A stretch of DNA of 64,000 bases from Pholiota molesta (taxonomy: Eukaryota; Basidiomycota; Agaricomycetes; Agaricales; Strophariaceae): NCBI GenBank assembly GCA_014925825.1, contig JACGCK010000096.1:113536-177535 (forward strand), written 5' to 3'. Below the pieces are notes generated by a model that worked only from the letters and a program-made list of their open reading frames with translations, was not told where the DNA came from and did not search any database. Position 1 is the first letter of the stretch. Each line of letters opens with the position of its first letter. Positions 46,312 to 55,659 of the stretch are shown here, piece by piece. The translations under genes and the position numbers were made by a program.

Positions 46312-49300
46312 TTAATCACTACCACTACCACCACTTCCATCACTTTCCTCCTCCTCCTCCTCCTCCTCCTCCTCCTCCTCTTCCTCCGACACTTCGACCC
46401 GCTTTCTCTTGGGTGGTTTTCTTTTGTTCTTCGCCCTGGTGGTTTTCTTCTTGATTTCCTCTTTCCTTTTGGCCCTCCACCTTTTCTGTTGAAGCTGCTT
46501 GGCCTCTTCCGCTAGTCCATAAAGCTTGAATAACTCGGACAGGACGTCCTTGATGGCTCTGGTGACGTGGGCTCTTCTTGGCCCATCTCTGGTCTCCGCT
46601 GTCCTCCTGATTTGCCTGAAGCGCATGTGTCGGACGTTGATAAGAATCGAGATGGCATCTTCTCCAGAAGCGCGACACCAAGTCTTTCCCTCCTTGTTTT
46701 TCGTGAATGCTTCAGAGTCTGGAAGACACTGTAGCTCTCCGAAAATATCCTCCAAGCCATTCCTGAGATTTATCCTCTCTTCCTCTTGTGCCATTGTTGC
46801 GAGCATGTCGTGGAATCTTTTGATGTAGCCCACCCTATCCGCAAAAAAAGGAACCCACTTGGAACCTCTTGGTGGAAGGACACCGTTGTTGTCTGGGAAG
46901 TAAATCCAGGTACGTTCTCTGAATGATTTTGCATCTTGGCTACCTCTGACGGCCCCTTTGATTCCGCACCGATTAATGCTGAAGGAGACTGATTTGAGAG
47001 TGTCGACGACGTTTTCGGCACTCCAGAACATCATCGCGCTATCCAAGTTCTCCACGGATCGCAGGTCGTTCTCGAGGCCTTCTGTCCAGTCTGATTTAAT
47101 GGAGATCCAAATGGAACGGGTGAAGTGGACGAAGAGGATACCGGCGGCGGTGGGAATGTGGATAATCGCCATGGGTCTGACCCAGGGACGGATAATGCGA
47201 AGGGGTTGTTTCTTCAAGGTGTCCTTGACTTGGATCCAAGTGGGGGACTCTCCGAGTGGGTATTCGACTGTGATGCGGGGACGTTCGACGAATTGTTTGG
47301 GCCTTCTCCTTGGGACGAGTTCCAATGCCTCGCGTATATAGCGGTCATCGACCTGTTGGATACCAGGGAGTGTTTCTGATGCATCCTCGGTGAGATTGAG
47401 GTCATGGAGAAACATCATTCCATAGGTGGCCGTTGTTGCGCGCATCAACAATGCTGCTAGTGTGTGGCGCACGTAAGTGGGGACCTCTGATGGAGTGGAT
47501 TCGATGCTGCGGACGAGATGCATGAAGAGACCGACGATGATGCCCTTGTTGTCGGGGACTTTTGGTACAAATGCATGGTGGCGATTTCGATGGCCTTTAA
47601 ACGCGCGGCGGAGAAGTTGAACCAGACTTCGGTAGGAATCCAGAGGACGCCTTCCGAGGTGTTGAAGCGTTCCAACTTGAATATTATGTGAATTTCTCTA
47701 GAGTGAATATAAATAATTAGAAAGACTTACAACATCCTGAGCCGATTCCAGTATTTCGATTGCGGCCATGCCGCTGACTCGGTACTCATCCCGAACGCCA
47801 TACGACCTCTCACCACGATTGCTATACTGCTTATGCTTTTCTTCGCATGCGGTGAGGAAAGCTTCGTTGAGGTTGTAGGCGTCGCCATCTCCACAGAACC
47901 AAGGCAAGTTGTCCTTCTTGCGAACAGCCTCATAAACGAGGTTGTAGGCAGAGCGATGGAGAATATGTGTCCTTCGGGAACGCTCGACGGTCATCTCTGC
48001 CTGCAACGCGCCGAAGCAGGGCAAGGTATTGAGGTGGTGGGCGTTCCCCGCTTTGAAGCCGGCCTTTGCGAATGATTCCTCCAAGTAATCCATTCTCCAC
48101 AAACCGGTGAGTCCAGAGGTGGTTGAGTCGTCCATCTTTCGTCGCTGAGGTTGGTATGTGAAACCGACGTCCATGTGGACTTCACCGTTTTGGCGGTCGA
48201 GAACATAATCCCAGTCCATCTGAGGTACGTTATGTTTTAGATTATTCATGACCGATGGACCGTTATGGGAAATGACGTTGAGTTTGAAGCCCTTGCATTC
48301 GACCACGAAGAAGAAGGATTTGAAGCGGTCCATTTTCTGAGTGTCGTCGAAGGAGTCGAGAATGTCGCGCATCTTTTTCTGCAATGCGTCAAAGGTATTG
48401 GGATCGACCTGTTTTGAAAAACCAGAGTAGAGGGAATCGTTCTTCCCTGCCTTCTTGCCTGCGCGTTTTCGGATGTACTCCTCCACTGTGTATTCATAGA
48501 AGGGGTCGCGGGACGTCAAGTTGACGACGGTATGGAGTGCGGGCAAGACGACGTTGTTCCAGAACCAGATAAGGACCTCCATCGGCAGATCTGTTTGCCG
48601 CCTTCCCGTGTACTCGTTCCGGTGAATCATCCTCGGAAAGAATATGTAGCAGTAAATTGGGCTATTCCCCTCGGTGATTTTGGTGAATAGGGTATGAGGA
48701 ATATTGGACAAGGGGATTCGGCGTTCCATCCACTCTTTTTTGGAAGGAAACAGGACCTCGTAGTCGTAGGGGGGTTCGAGAATTTCGGCGTAGACATGGT
48801 TATGTTTTTTGATACCCGAGTTGTTTCGCAGAGAAGGAGTGACCATCAGACCCACGGGGGCTGCGACATGGACCTTGTCCGTTACCCAGACGAAGCTGTC
48901 GATGTCCATGGCCATGTGAATTTCGAATTCGGAGCTGTCTACGGCGTCGCGTTCGAGGTCGAGGCAGATGTAATCCCCTGCCTCATTTTTACCACGCAAG
49001 AAGTAGGAGATGAGTGTGTTGGGATTGGGATCTTGTCCCTCGGAGGCGGGTTCCACACGCTGTAGCATTTCTGTTGCTCCCAGAATTTCGACGTCGGTAG
49101 AGGACACCATGCGGAGCTGAGGAATTCCTGTTCGCCCCATAGGCCTAGGGTCGAGATGCATCTTTCGAAAGTGAACTTTGGAATTTTCGATGGAGAATTC
49201 GGGAACGAGCGGCATGATATGGTTCTCCAAGAGCATAGGAGGCCCCATGTAATAGGCATGGCCGAACCTGCGCAAGAGACGGTGTCCATAGTCGCGAAAA

Positions 49301-50103
49301 TATGTCCATGGACTTTTGATATAGATGGAGGAAAGGAGAGGGTCATAGAGGGGGAAAGCGTGTTGGGGATCTTCAAAGGCATGCAAATCCTCTTGGGTTG
49401 GTCCCCCATAGTATGAGTCGTACGTGGGATCGTGACTAGGCCAAAGAGGCCTGGAGGGAATGGGCAGATCGCAAGGCCTTGCGGTACGTCTTCTACGCTC
49501 GATGCTCATCTCGTTCCAATTGATCTTGACCATGTGAAGTCTCCTGGTACGCGCCAAGTCCAAGTTGGCCGCCATTTCCACCGCCTCATCGACCATAGGA
49601 GACCCATCTACTTCGTCATTTTCGGTGATGTCTCCATGAGTGTTTCGGGATACAGGCTGATCTTCCGGCGCCTCATCGGGATGAAGCGGCGGAATTGGGG
49701 AAGGTTGCAGCGGCCACGCAGAGGCGGCAGGCGGCGTCGCCAGAGCGGCGACAGGCGGCGTCGCCAGAGCGGCGACAGGCGGCGTCGCCAGAGCGCGCGT
49801 GATTTTCATGCATCTAGAACATGCCGACATCTCGGTGTTGAGATTTTCGAGGAGGGTTGACTGTTGGGATTGTAAGTCTCTGTGCTCCTGCAAAAGAGTG
49901 GCACTGAGCGGTGCAAAATTCATGTCGACGGCGCCCATCGCCAACGCGCGCCATTCGTCGGGAGGTGTGTCGCGAAGATAGGTGTAGTTTTCGATGGAAT
50001 CGCGTATTAGTAGTAGCTGTAAAGTAGTAGGTAGTTTTGGTCGGAAGAAATTTTTCAGTTTTGACCATTTGGATCGATTAGGGATGTAATAAGGATGTCC
50101 CAT
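46312..50103 (-). CDS. Element-encoded protein of unknown family, full-length copy (one frame slip)
   Basis: Starts MGHPYYIPNRSKWSKLKNFF at 50103. The first exon encodes 788 residues up to ILESAQDV. A GTAAGT..CTCTAG intron (about 47701-47733) joins it to REIHIIFKLERFNTSEG, and the protein continues to an acidic tail ending SDGSGGSGSD, about 1,250 residues in all. In unit 1 the frame breaks at 47554-47557 (GGGG); unit 2 has GGGGG at 52186-52190 and is open there. Visible parts are a basic N-terminus, an 8-residue ALATPPVA repeat (three copies), a region with FVVECKGFKLN (48289-48303 encodes VECKG), HMDVGFTYQP, a Lys/Arg-rich segment KRKEEIKKKTTRAKNKRK (nuclear localisation-like) and a poly-Glu tract. 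VECKG is reminiscent of PD-(D/E)XK nucleases, but the preceding Asp motif is not clear. No family is recognised. Confidence 0.65.
49723..49796 (-). repeat. 24-bp minisatellite inside the element gene
   Basis: Three tandem copies of a 24-bp unit (GGCGGCGTCGCCAGAGCGGC and four more bases) encode ALATPPVA, ALATPPVA and ALATPPAA in a Pro/Ala-rich linker. The repeat is in frame, so copy-number change would not disturb the protein. Confidence 0.75.
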
Positions 50104-50949
50104 GCCAAAAATGAGCGAGATCGGCGGTCCCGTTTTCGAGATATGGCAGGGGGTGGGGGAGGAGGAGGGGTATATGCAAGATATTCAGGAATGGGCCGTC
50201 AATGTAAAATTTGGTATCAACAGACTTGTATGACCTCGTAGACTAAGGAAAAGTAGGTTTTGTGGGTGAGGAGGCCACCCTGAATATCTTTGGGTGGGGG
50301 GGAGAGGGTGTGTACTGATCTAGTCTAAAGATATTCAGGAAGCATGTTGGGGGTTCCAAAACTGGTTTTCCATGACCAGGTATATTGGGGGAACCTATTG
50401 GTATCTGTTTTGGAGCACCCTGATGTGTCCTGAGTATTCTAGGGCAGGGGGAGGAGACGACCTGGCGGGAGAGTTGTCAGGAACGTCGGCGAGTGGTTTG
50501 TATGCTGAATAATGATTATATTATAATCAACTAGATTAGGGGAACTCACTCCATTCTTATTTGGGTCACTGGATGTAGTCCCGACAAGGAGAAGGTAGCG
50601 GGCGCGCCGGGAAAGCGGCGAAAATGCGGCGACATGTCGCCGACAGCTGACGTGACCAGAGTGGTAAGACAATTTTTGGAAATGTTGTGTGCTGACTTAT
50701 CACAGTAAATGCGGCAAGGTGTATTTGCGATGAGGTACTTGTATGTGCAGTGCACTGTCTGGCGGCCCGATCACCGGCAGCGGAAAGTGCTAAGCTATGC
50801 TTTTCGCCACGTGCGCCAAGTCTATATTTGGCAAGGCGGGCCGATCACGATTCGCCATGCACTCTCGGTCTATATTTGGCGACGCGCGGCGGGAAAAGGT
50901 CGGCAAGTCGCCATGTGCGGCGAAAATTGAAAACAAGTAAAATTACTAC
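50104..50949. promoter_or_regulatory. Spacer / putative control region of the element, unit 2
   Basis: Equivalent of 45453-46311. The 12-mer AAGATATTCAGG lies at 50178-50189 and 50328-50339, with the reverse complement at 50279-50290. A perfect 14-bp palindrome GGCGACATGTCGCC occurs at 50628-50641; in unit 1 it is degenerate. The GTCTATATTTGGC pair is at about 50818 and 50868. It directly precedes the full-length minus-strand gene at 50103. Confidence 0.5.
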
Positions 50950-52690
50950 TTAATCACTACCACTACCCCCACTTCCATCACTTTCCTCCTCCTCCTCCTC
51001 CTCCTCCTCCTCTTCCTCCGACACTTCGACCCACTTTCTCTTGGGTGGTTTTCTCTTGTTCTTCGCCCTGGTGGTTTTCTTCTTGATTTCCTCTTTCCTT
51101 TTCGCCCTCCACCTTTTCTGTTGAAGCTGCTTGGCCTCTTCCGCTAGTCCATAAAGCTTGAACAACTCGGACAGGACATCCTTGATGGCTCTGGTGACGT
51201 GGGCTCTTCTTGGCCCATCTCTGGTCTGTGCCGTCCTCCCGATTTGCCTGAAGCGCATGTGTCGGACATTGATAAGAATTGAGATGGCGTCTTCTCCAGA
51301 AGCGCGACACCAAGTCTTTCCCTCCTTGTTTTTCGTGAATGCTTCAGAGTCTGGAAGACACTGTAGCTCTCCGAAAATATCCTCCAAGCCATTCCTGAGA
51401 TTTGTCCTCTCCTCCTCTTGCGCCATTGTTGCGAGCATGTCGTGGAATCGTTTGATGTAGCCCACCCTATCCGCAAAAAAAGGAACCCACTTGGAACCTC
51501 TTGGTGGAAGGACGCCGTTGTTGTCTGGGAAGTAAATCCAGGTACGTTCTCTGAATGATTTTGCATCTTGGCTACCTCTGACGGCCCCTTTGATTCCGCA
51601 CCGATTAATGCTGAAGGAGACTGATTTGAGAGTGTCGACGACGTTTTCGGCACTCCAGAACATCATCGCGCTATCCAAGTTCTCCACGGATCGCAGGTCG
51701 TTCTCGAGGCCTTCTGTCCAGTCTGATTTAATGGAGATCCAAATGGAACGGGTGAAGTGGACGAAGAGGATACCGGCGGCGGTGGGAATGTGGATAATCG
51801 CCATGGGTCTGACCCAGGGACGGATAATGCGAAGGGGTTGTTTCTTCAAGGTGTCCTTGACTTGGATCCAAGTGGGGGACTCTCCGAGTGGGTATTCGAC
51901 TGTGATGCGGGGACGTTCGACGAATTGTTTGGGCCTTCTCCTTGGGACGAGTTCCAATGCCTCGCGTATATAGCGGTCATCGACCTGTTGGATACCAGGG
52001 AGTGTTTCTGATGCATCCTCGGTGAGATTGAGGTCATGGAGAAACATCATTCCATAGGTGGCCGTTGTTGCGCGCATCAACAATGCTGCTAGTGTGTGGC
52101 GCACGTAAGTGGGGACCTCTGATGGAGTGGATTCGATGCTGCGGACGAGATGCATGAAGAGACCGACGATGATGCCCTTGTTGTCGGGGGACTTTTGGTA
52201 CAAATGCATGGTGGCGATTTCGATGGCCTTTAAACGCGCGGCGGAGAAGTTGAACCAGACTTCGGTAGGAATCCAGAGGACGCCTTCCGAGGTGTTGAAG
52301 CGTTCCAACTTGAATATTATGTGAATTTCTCTAGAGTGAATATAAATAATTAGAAAGACTTACAACATCCTGAGCCGATTCCAGTATTTCGATTGCGGCC
52401 ATGCCGCTGACTCGGTACTCATCCCGAACGCCATACGACCTCTCACCACGATTGCTATACTGCTTATGCTTTTCTTCACATGCGGTGAGGAAAGCTTCGT
52501 TGAGGTTGTAGGCGTCGCCATCTCCACAGAACCAAGGCAAGTTGTCCTTCTTGCGAACAGCCTCATAAACGAGGTTGTAGGCAGAGCGATGGAGAATATG
52601 TGTCCTTCGGGAACGCTCGACGGTCATCTCTGCCTGCAACGCGCCGAAGCAGGGCAAGGTATTGAGGTGGTGGGCGTTCCCCGCTTTGAA
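50950..52690 (-). pseudogene. Element-encoded protein, 5'-truncated second copy
   Basis: This is the 3' part of the same gene: the end of exon 1 (from KAGNAHHLNTLPCFGALQAE), the same intron (about 52332-52364), and the complete second exon, open from MERFNTSEGVLWIPTEVWF to SGGSGSD. The frame at 52186-52190 (GGGGG) is intact, unlike copy 1. The poly-Glu tract has about 10 residues against 14 in copy 1. Homology ends at 52690 inside codons for KAGF, after which unrelated sequence begins. Confidence 0.75.
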
Positions 52691-54250
52691 GCCGGCCTTT
52701 GGGTTATGGGTGCTTTTTGCTCAGGTTTTTGCTAGGGTTTGCCCAGGTTTTGCCCAGGGTTGGTGTAGGGACAGCGTAGGTATGGGTGCTCCTGACAGCG
52801 GGAGAACTCTTGCCCAGTACAACTTGTGCACTTGCAATCGAACACTTGTTGCGGCATCATATTATCTGGAAGAAGGCCAAGTGTAGCCATTGTAAATTCG
52901 GAAATTCATAGGATAGAATGAGGTTTGCATCCTGAATTTCAAACAAAGCAACTTCAAAAACAAGAAGATCACTTGTATCAATTGCAGAATCTCAAATCGA
53001 AGCGGGAACCATTCTTCATATTGGAGAAGGTTTATACCGCTGCTTCCATGATTCTGTTTCGAATCTGTACCTATCCATATTAAACCTGCATTCGACGTCA
53101 AATGCACCCCCGAAATTTTCAACCCCGGCACAAACGCCCAGTTTTCATCCGATCACCCCCCATTTTTTTTGTGCCGGGGCACACGCCCAGGCACACGCGG
53201 CACACAAAAAATTTCAGCGGCACACGTGACGGAAGGGTGAAATTTTCACTTGGCCCCCCCGTTTTAGGGGCCATTTTGATCCCACCTCTTCTCCTGCTCC
53301 CCCCCTTCCACTTTTCCAACACTTTCCGGTGGCTACAATCTCCTTAGGATCGGCACACAGAGCACACGAACTTTCCGGGGGGGCACACATGCTGTAGCGC
53401 CTGCAATATGGGGGGGGAGGAGGTGGGGGGGGGGGAGATGGGGACCACCACCCGGAGTCGAGTCGATGTCGTGTGCCCGGCTCGTGTCCGCCTCGCTGGT
53501 GGGCACCTGTCCAAGGGATGAAAATTGAAAAAAAATTTGGTTCGAGTCGATGCAAAGGGTACTGTTCACGGAATCGATGAGAAAAATTTTACCTACCTGA
53601 CGATTCGACTCGTGGCGCCTGGACTTGTGTCTGTGTGCCCGGCTCGCAGTGGAATCGATATTTACCTGCCTGACTGTTCGACTCGTGAATGTGCCCGGCG
53701 CTTCGATGAACAGAATCGATGAAAATATCTTACCTGCCTGACTGTTCGACTCAAGGCGTGTGCCCGGCTCCCAGCCATGACTCGTGAATGGGTGTGCCCA
53801 GCTTGCAGTGGTGAGTTGTGAGGGATAACTCGATGAACAGAATCAATGAAAATATTTTACCTGCCTGTTCGACTTGTGGGCCCCTGCTCCCAGGCACGAG
53901 TCGTGCCGATGGGACAGTGTGACTTGTCAATTAGCTTGTCTATCTAACCTGAGTGTGCACGACCCAATTTGCAATTCTGAATCCGCTCTGGCCCGGCTCC
54001 CATTATACAGGCTCTGCAAACTTACCCCTTTGCCCCTCTGTTTGTGTTCTGCTCCCAATCCCCCACCCCATCCTTTCCCGACTCCCATGTTTGCTAATAT
54101 ATACCATACTGTACCAGTATTTATCCTATATGTTCTCTTCCTCCCCCGGTGGCTGGTTTTGCATCTTGTCCTCGTACCTTTACCATCTCACCCGATGCTG
54201 TTGGTGGTGCCCTTCTCTTGTCTATTGTTTTGCTGACTCTCTCCTTGTAG
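52691..54250. repeat. Repeat-rich non-coding region right of the tandem element
   Basis: No gene is supported. At 52700-52770 there are imperfect GTTTTTGCTAGGGTTTGCCCAGG repeats. About 53165-53230 is rich in GGCACAC(G) repeats. Between 53580 and 53890 a dispersed motif TTACCTGCCTGACTGTTCGA recurs in about four versions (about 53590, 53660, 53727, 53857), alternating with GTGTGCCCGGCTC and GAACAGAATCGATGAAAAT. The strongest guanine run of the window is at 53410-53444. The region ends at a pyrimidine tract and TAG that act as splice acceptor for the exon starting at 54251. Confidence 0.5.
53410..53444 (+). other. Guanine-run cluster with G-quadruplex potential
   Basis: Runs of 8, 2, 11 and 4 G are separated by AGGA-, T- and AGAT-like spacers. 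At least four G-tracts of three or more can be formed because the long runs can be split. Length is unreliable if homopolymers are miscalled. Confidence 0.5.
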
Positions 54251-55238
54251 TTGCCCCACCTGTACTCTTGAATTTACAACCAAAAGAGCGTATGACCTTC
54301 ATGTCAAACGTTTTCATTTTCGTGAAGCACGTTTTTTGACTGAACCTGATGGTCAGTTTGGTGTTCCTCTTGCCATGTGTTGTCTCTCACCACCCGGCCC
54401 AGGCCCCGTTGTTGTCAAATATCAACGCGAGCTTCCGAATGCGCTGTCGCACTGCGGTATCAATGGGTGTACCTTTGAGTTTAGGGGATTCCACATTCAA
54501 AAAACTCACCTTGGCACGGTTCATGGTTTCCACGGCTTAGTGGTCAAAGTTCGCCTGTTCCCCCCGATGTTAACGCATCCAGATGCCACACCTTCTCCGG
54601 CTGCGACACCCTCTCCGGATCCCGCGCCTGCTGCGCCTGCTGCCACTCCTGAGCCTGCCCCGGCTCCCGCCCCGCCTGGTCTGTCTCGACAGGGTTCGGT
54701 CCCACGCATCCACCCGGGCCCGCACCCTTATGCCCGGGTTGGTCCCCCTTCGCGCAGTAGCTCATTGACACTGGTGGGTGCTCCAGAGGGCCGCAGTAGC
54801 TCATTGACACCAGTGGATGCCCCAGAGGGCCCGCCTCCCAGCTCTCCCCAAGCCGTCCCCCTTGTCCCTCAGGTGTCGACCGCGAGTGAACATGGCGGCC
54901 TTTCCCAGCCGGACCCTATCTTGTCTCCTTTGACGACCCACCACAGTCTGTTCTCGGATGTGGAAGAGGATGGACCGGACACGGTGGGTTCGCCTGGCTT
55001 TGAACCCCACCCAGACTTGGCTTCCTCGATCCCCACTGGGCTTGTCGAACCTCACCCGGACTTGGCTTCCTCTGTCCCCACCGAGCTTGTCCCAGAAGAA
55101 ACGATTGAAACGCTGATGGCCCGGGCATCGTTGACCATTATTGCGCTGCCCCAACTGCGCATTTCCCCCATTCCTCAGTTCAGGGTCCACTGGCTACTAA
55201 AAAGTGGAAAAATGGTCCGAAAAATAAAATCATTTTGA
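54251..55238 (+). CDS. C2H2 zinc-finger, Pro/Ser-rich protein (partial, probably transposon-derived)
   Basis: The exon follows a CTCCTTGTAG acceptor and opens with a canonical C2H2 finger: C-P-T-C, 12 residues, H-V-K-R-F-H (54252-54320). A second Cys/His cluster follows (HCGINGCTFEFRGFHIQKTH). Then come a Pro/Ala-rich linker (TPSPAATPSPDPAPAAPAAT), two imperfect repeats around RSSSLT(L/P)VGAPEG, and two around EPHPDLASS(I/V)PT. It stops at 55238 after MVRKIKSF. The 5' exon was not found. An N-terminal finger followed by a long disordered linker is a frequent start of transposon proteins in mushrooms, but no catalytic domain follows before the satellite begins. This is therefore a partial or domesticated gene. 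Confidence 0.5.
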
Positions 55239-55659
55239 ATAGGCCATTTGGTAGGGACATTCTTATAGACAGTATCTGTGGCAAAAATTTGATTTTAGAA
55301 GAAGCCCTTGCCAAGTTATAGTGATTTTAGTGAATTACCATATATAGACAAATATAAAATCACCAGGTAGGTAAAAAAATACTTTATTTGGTTTGAATAT
55401 ATACATATTTATTATATCTTGCTGTTCACCAAATTTTGTGATTTTAGAGCTAGTCTGGGACCTTGCACAGATTTACCCCCAGATTCCAGATCTACATAGG
55501 TCTGATGCTGATGTAAGCACTCAAAATTCACAAAACTGGTCTTGATAGAGTGCTATAGGTTCCCTGACATTGGGAAACATGTTTAGAACATACAAAGTAG
55601 AATGGTTATTCCATAACAGATGTCTAGTAAAGAGTACAACAGCAGCCATCTAATTTTGA
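55239..55659. other. AT-rich spacer before the satellite
   Basis: About 420 bp of AT-rich DNA with no coding signature, between the stop codon of the zinc-finger gene and the first palindromic satellite unit. Confidence 0.4.

Larger units (their letters stand above)
45355..52690 (-). mobile_element. Head-to-tail tandem array of an unrecognised 4.65-kb element (about 1.6 units)
   Basis: The sequence from 45355 (ATTAGTAGTAGCTG) repeats from 50006, giving a period of 4651 bp, and stays nearly identical until 52690. There the second unit stops abruptly inside its coding region. Each unit has one minus-strand gene and a spacer of about 850 bp. Reading the minus strand, the order is gene 3' part (52690-50950), spacer (50949-50104), full gene (50103-46312), spacer (46311-45453), first 98 bp of a third gene copy (45452-45355). 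The units differ by a few substitutions, the length of a GAG-codon microsatellite and one G in a G-run. The head-to-tail layout suggests rolling-circle-type amplification, integration of concatemers, or unequal crossing over. No terminal inverted repeat, LTR or known transposase or RT domain was recognised. Confidence 0.7.

Noticed and set aside
45355..50949. LTR retrotransposon with LTRs at 45.36-46.31 and 50.01-50.95 kb
   Set aside because: The similarity does not stop at LTR-like borders but continues through the coding region to 52690. No gag, protease, reverse transcriptase or integrase motifs are present between them.
45355..52690. Helitron
   Set aside because: Tandem arrangement is compatible, but no Rep or helicase motifs, no TC/CTRR ends and no terminal hairpin could be identified.
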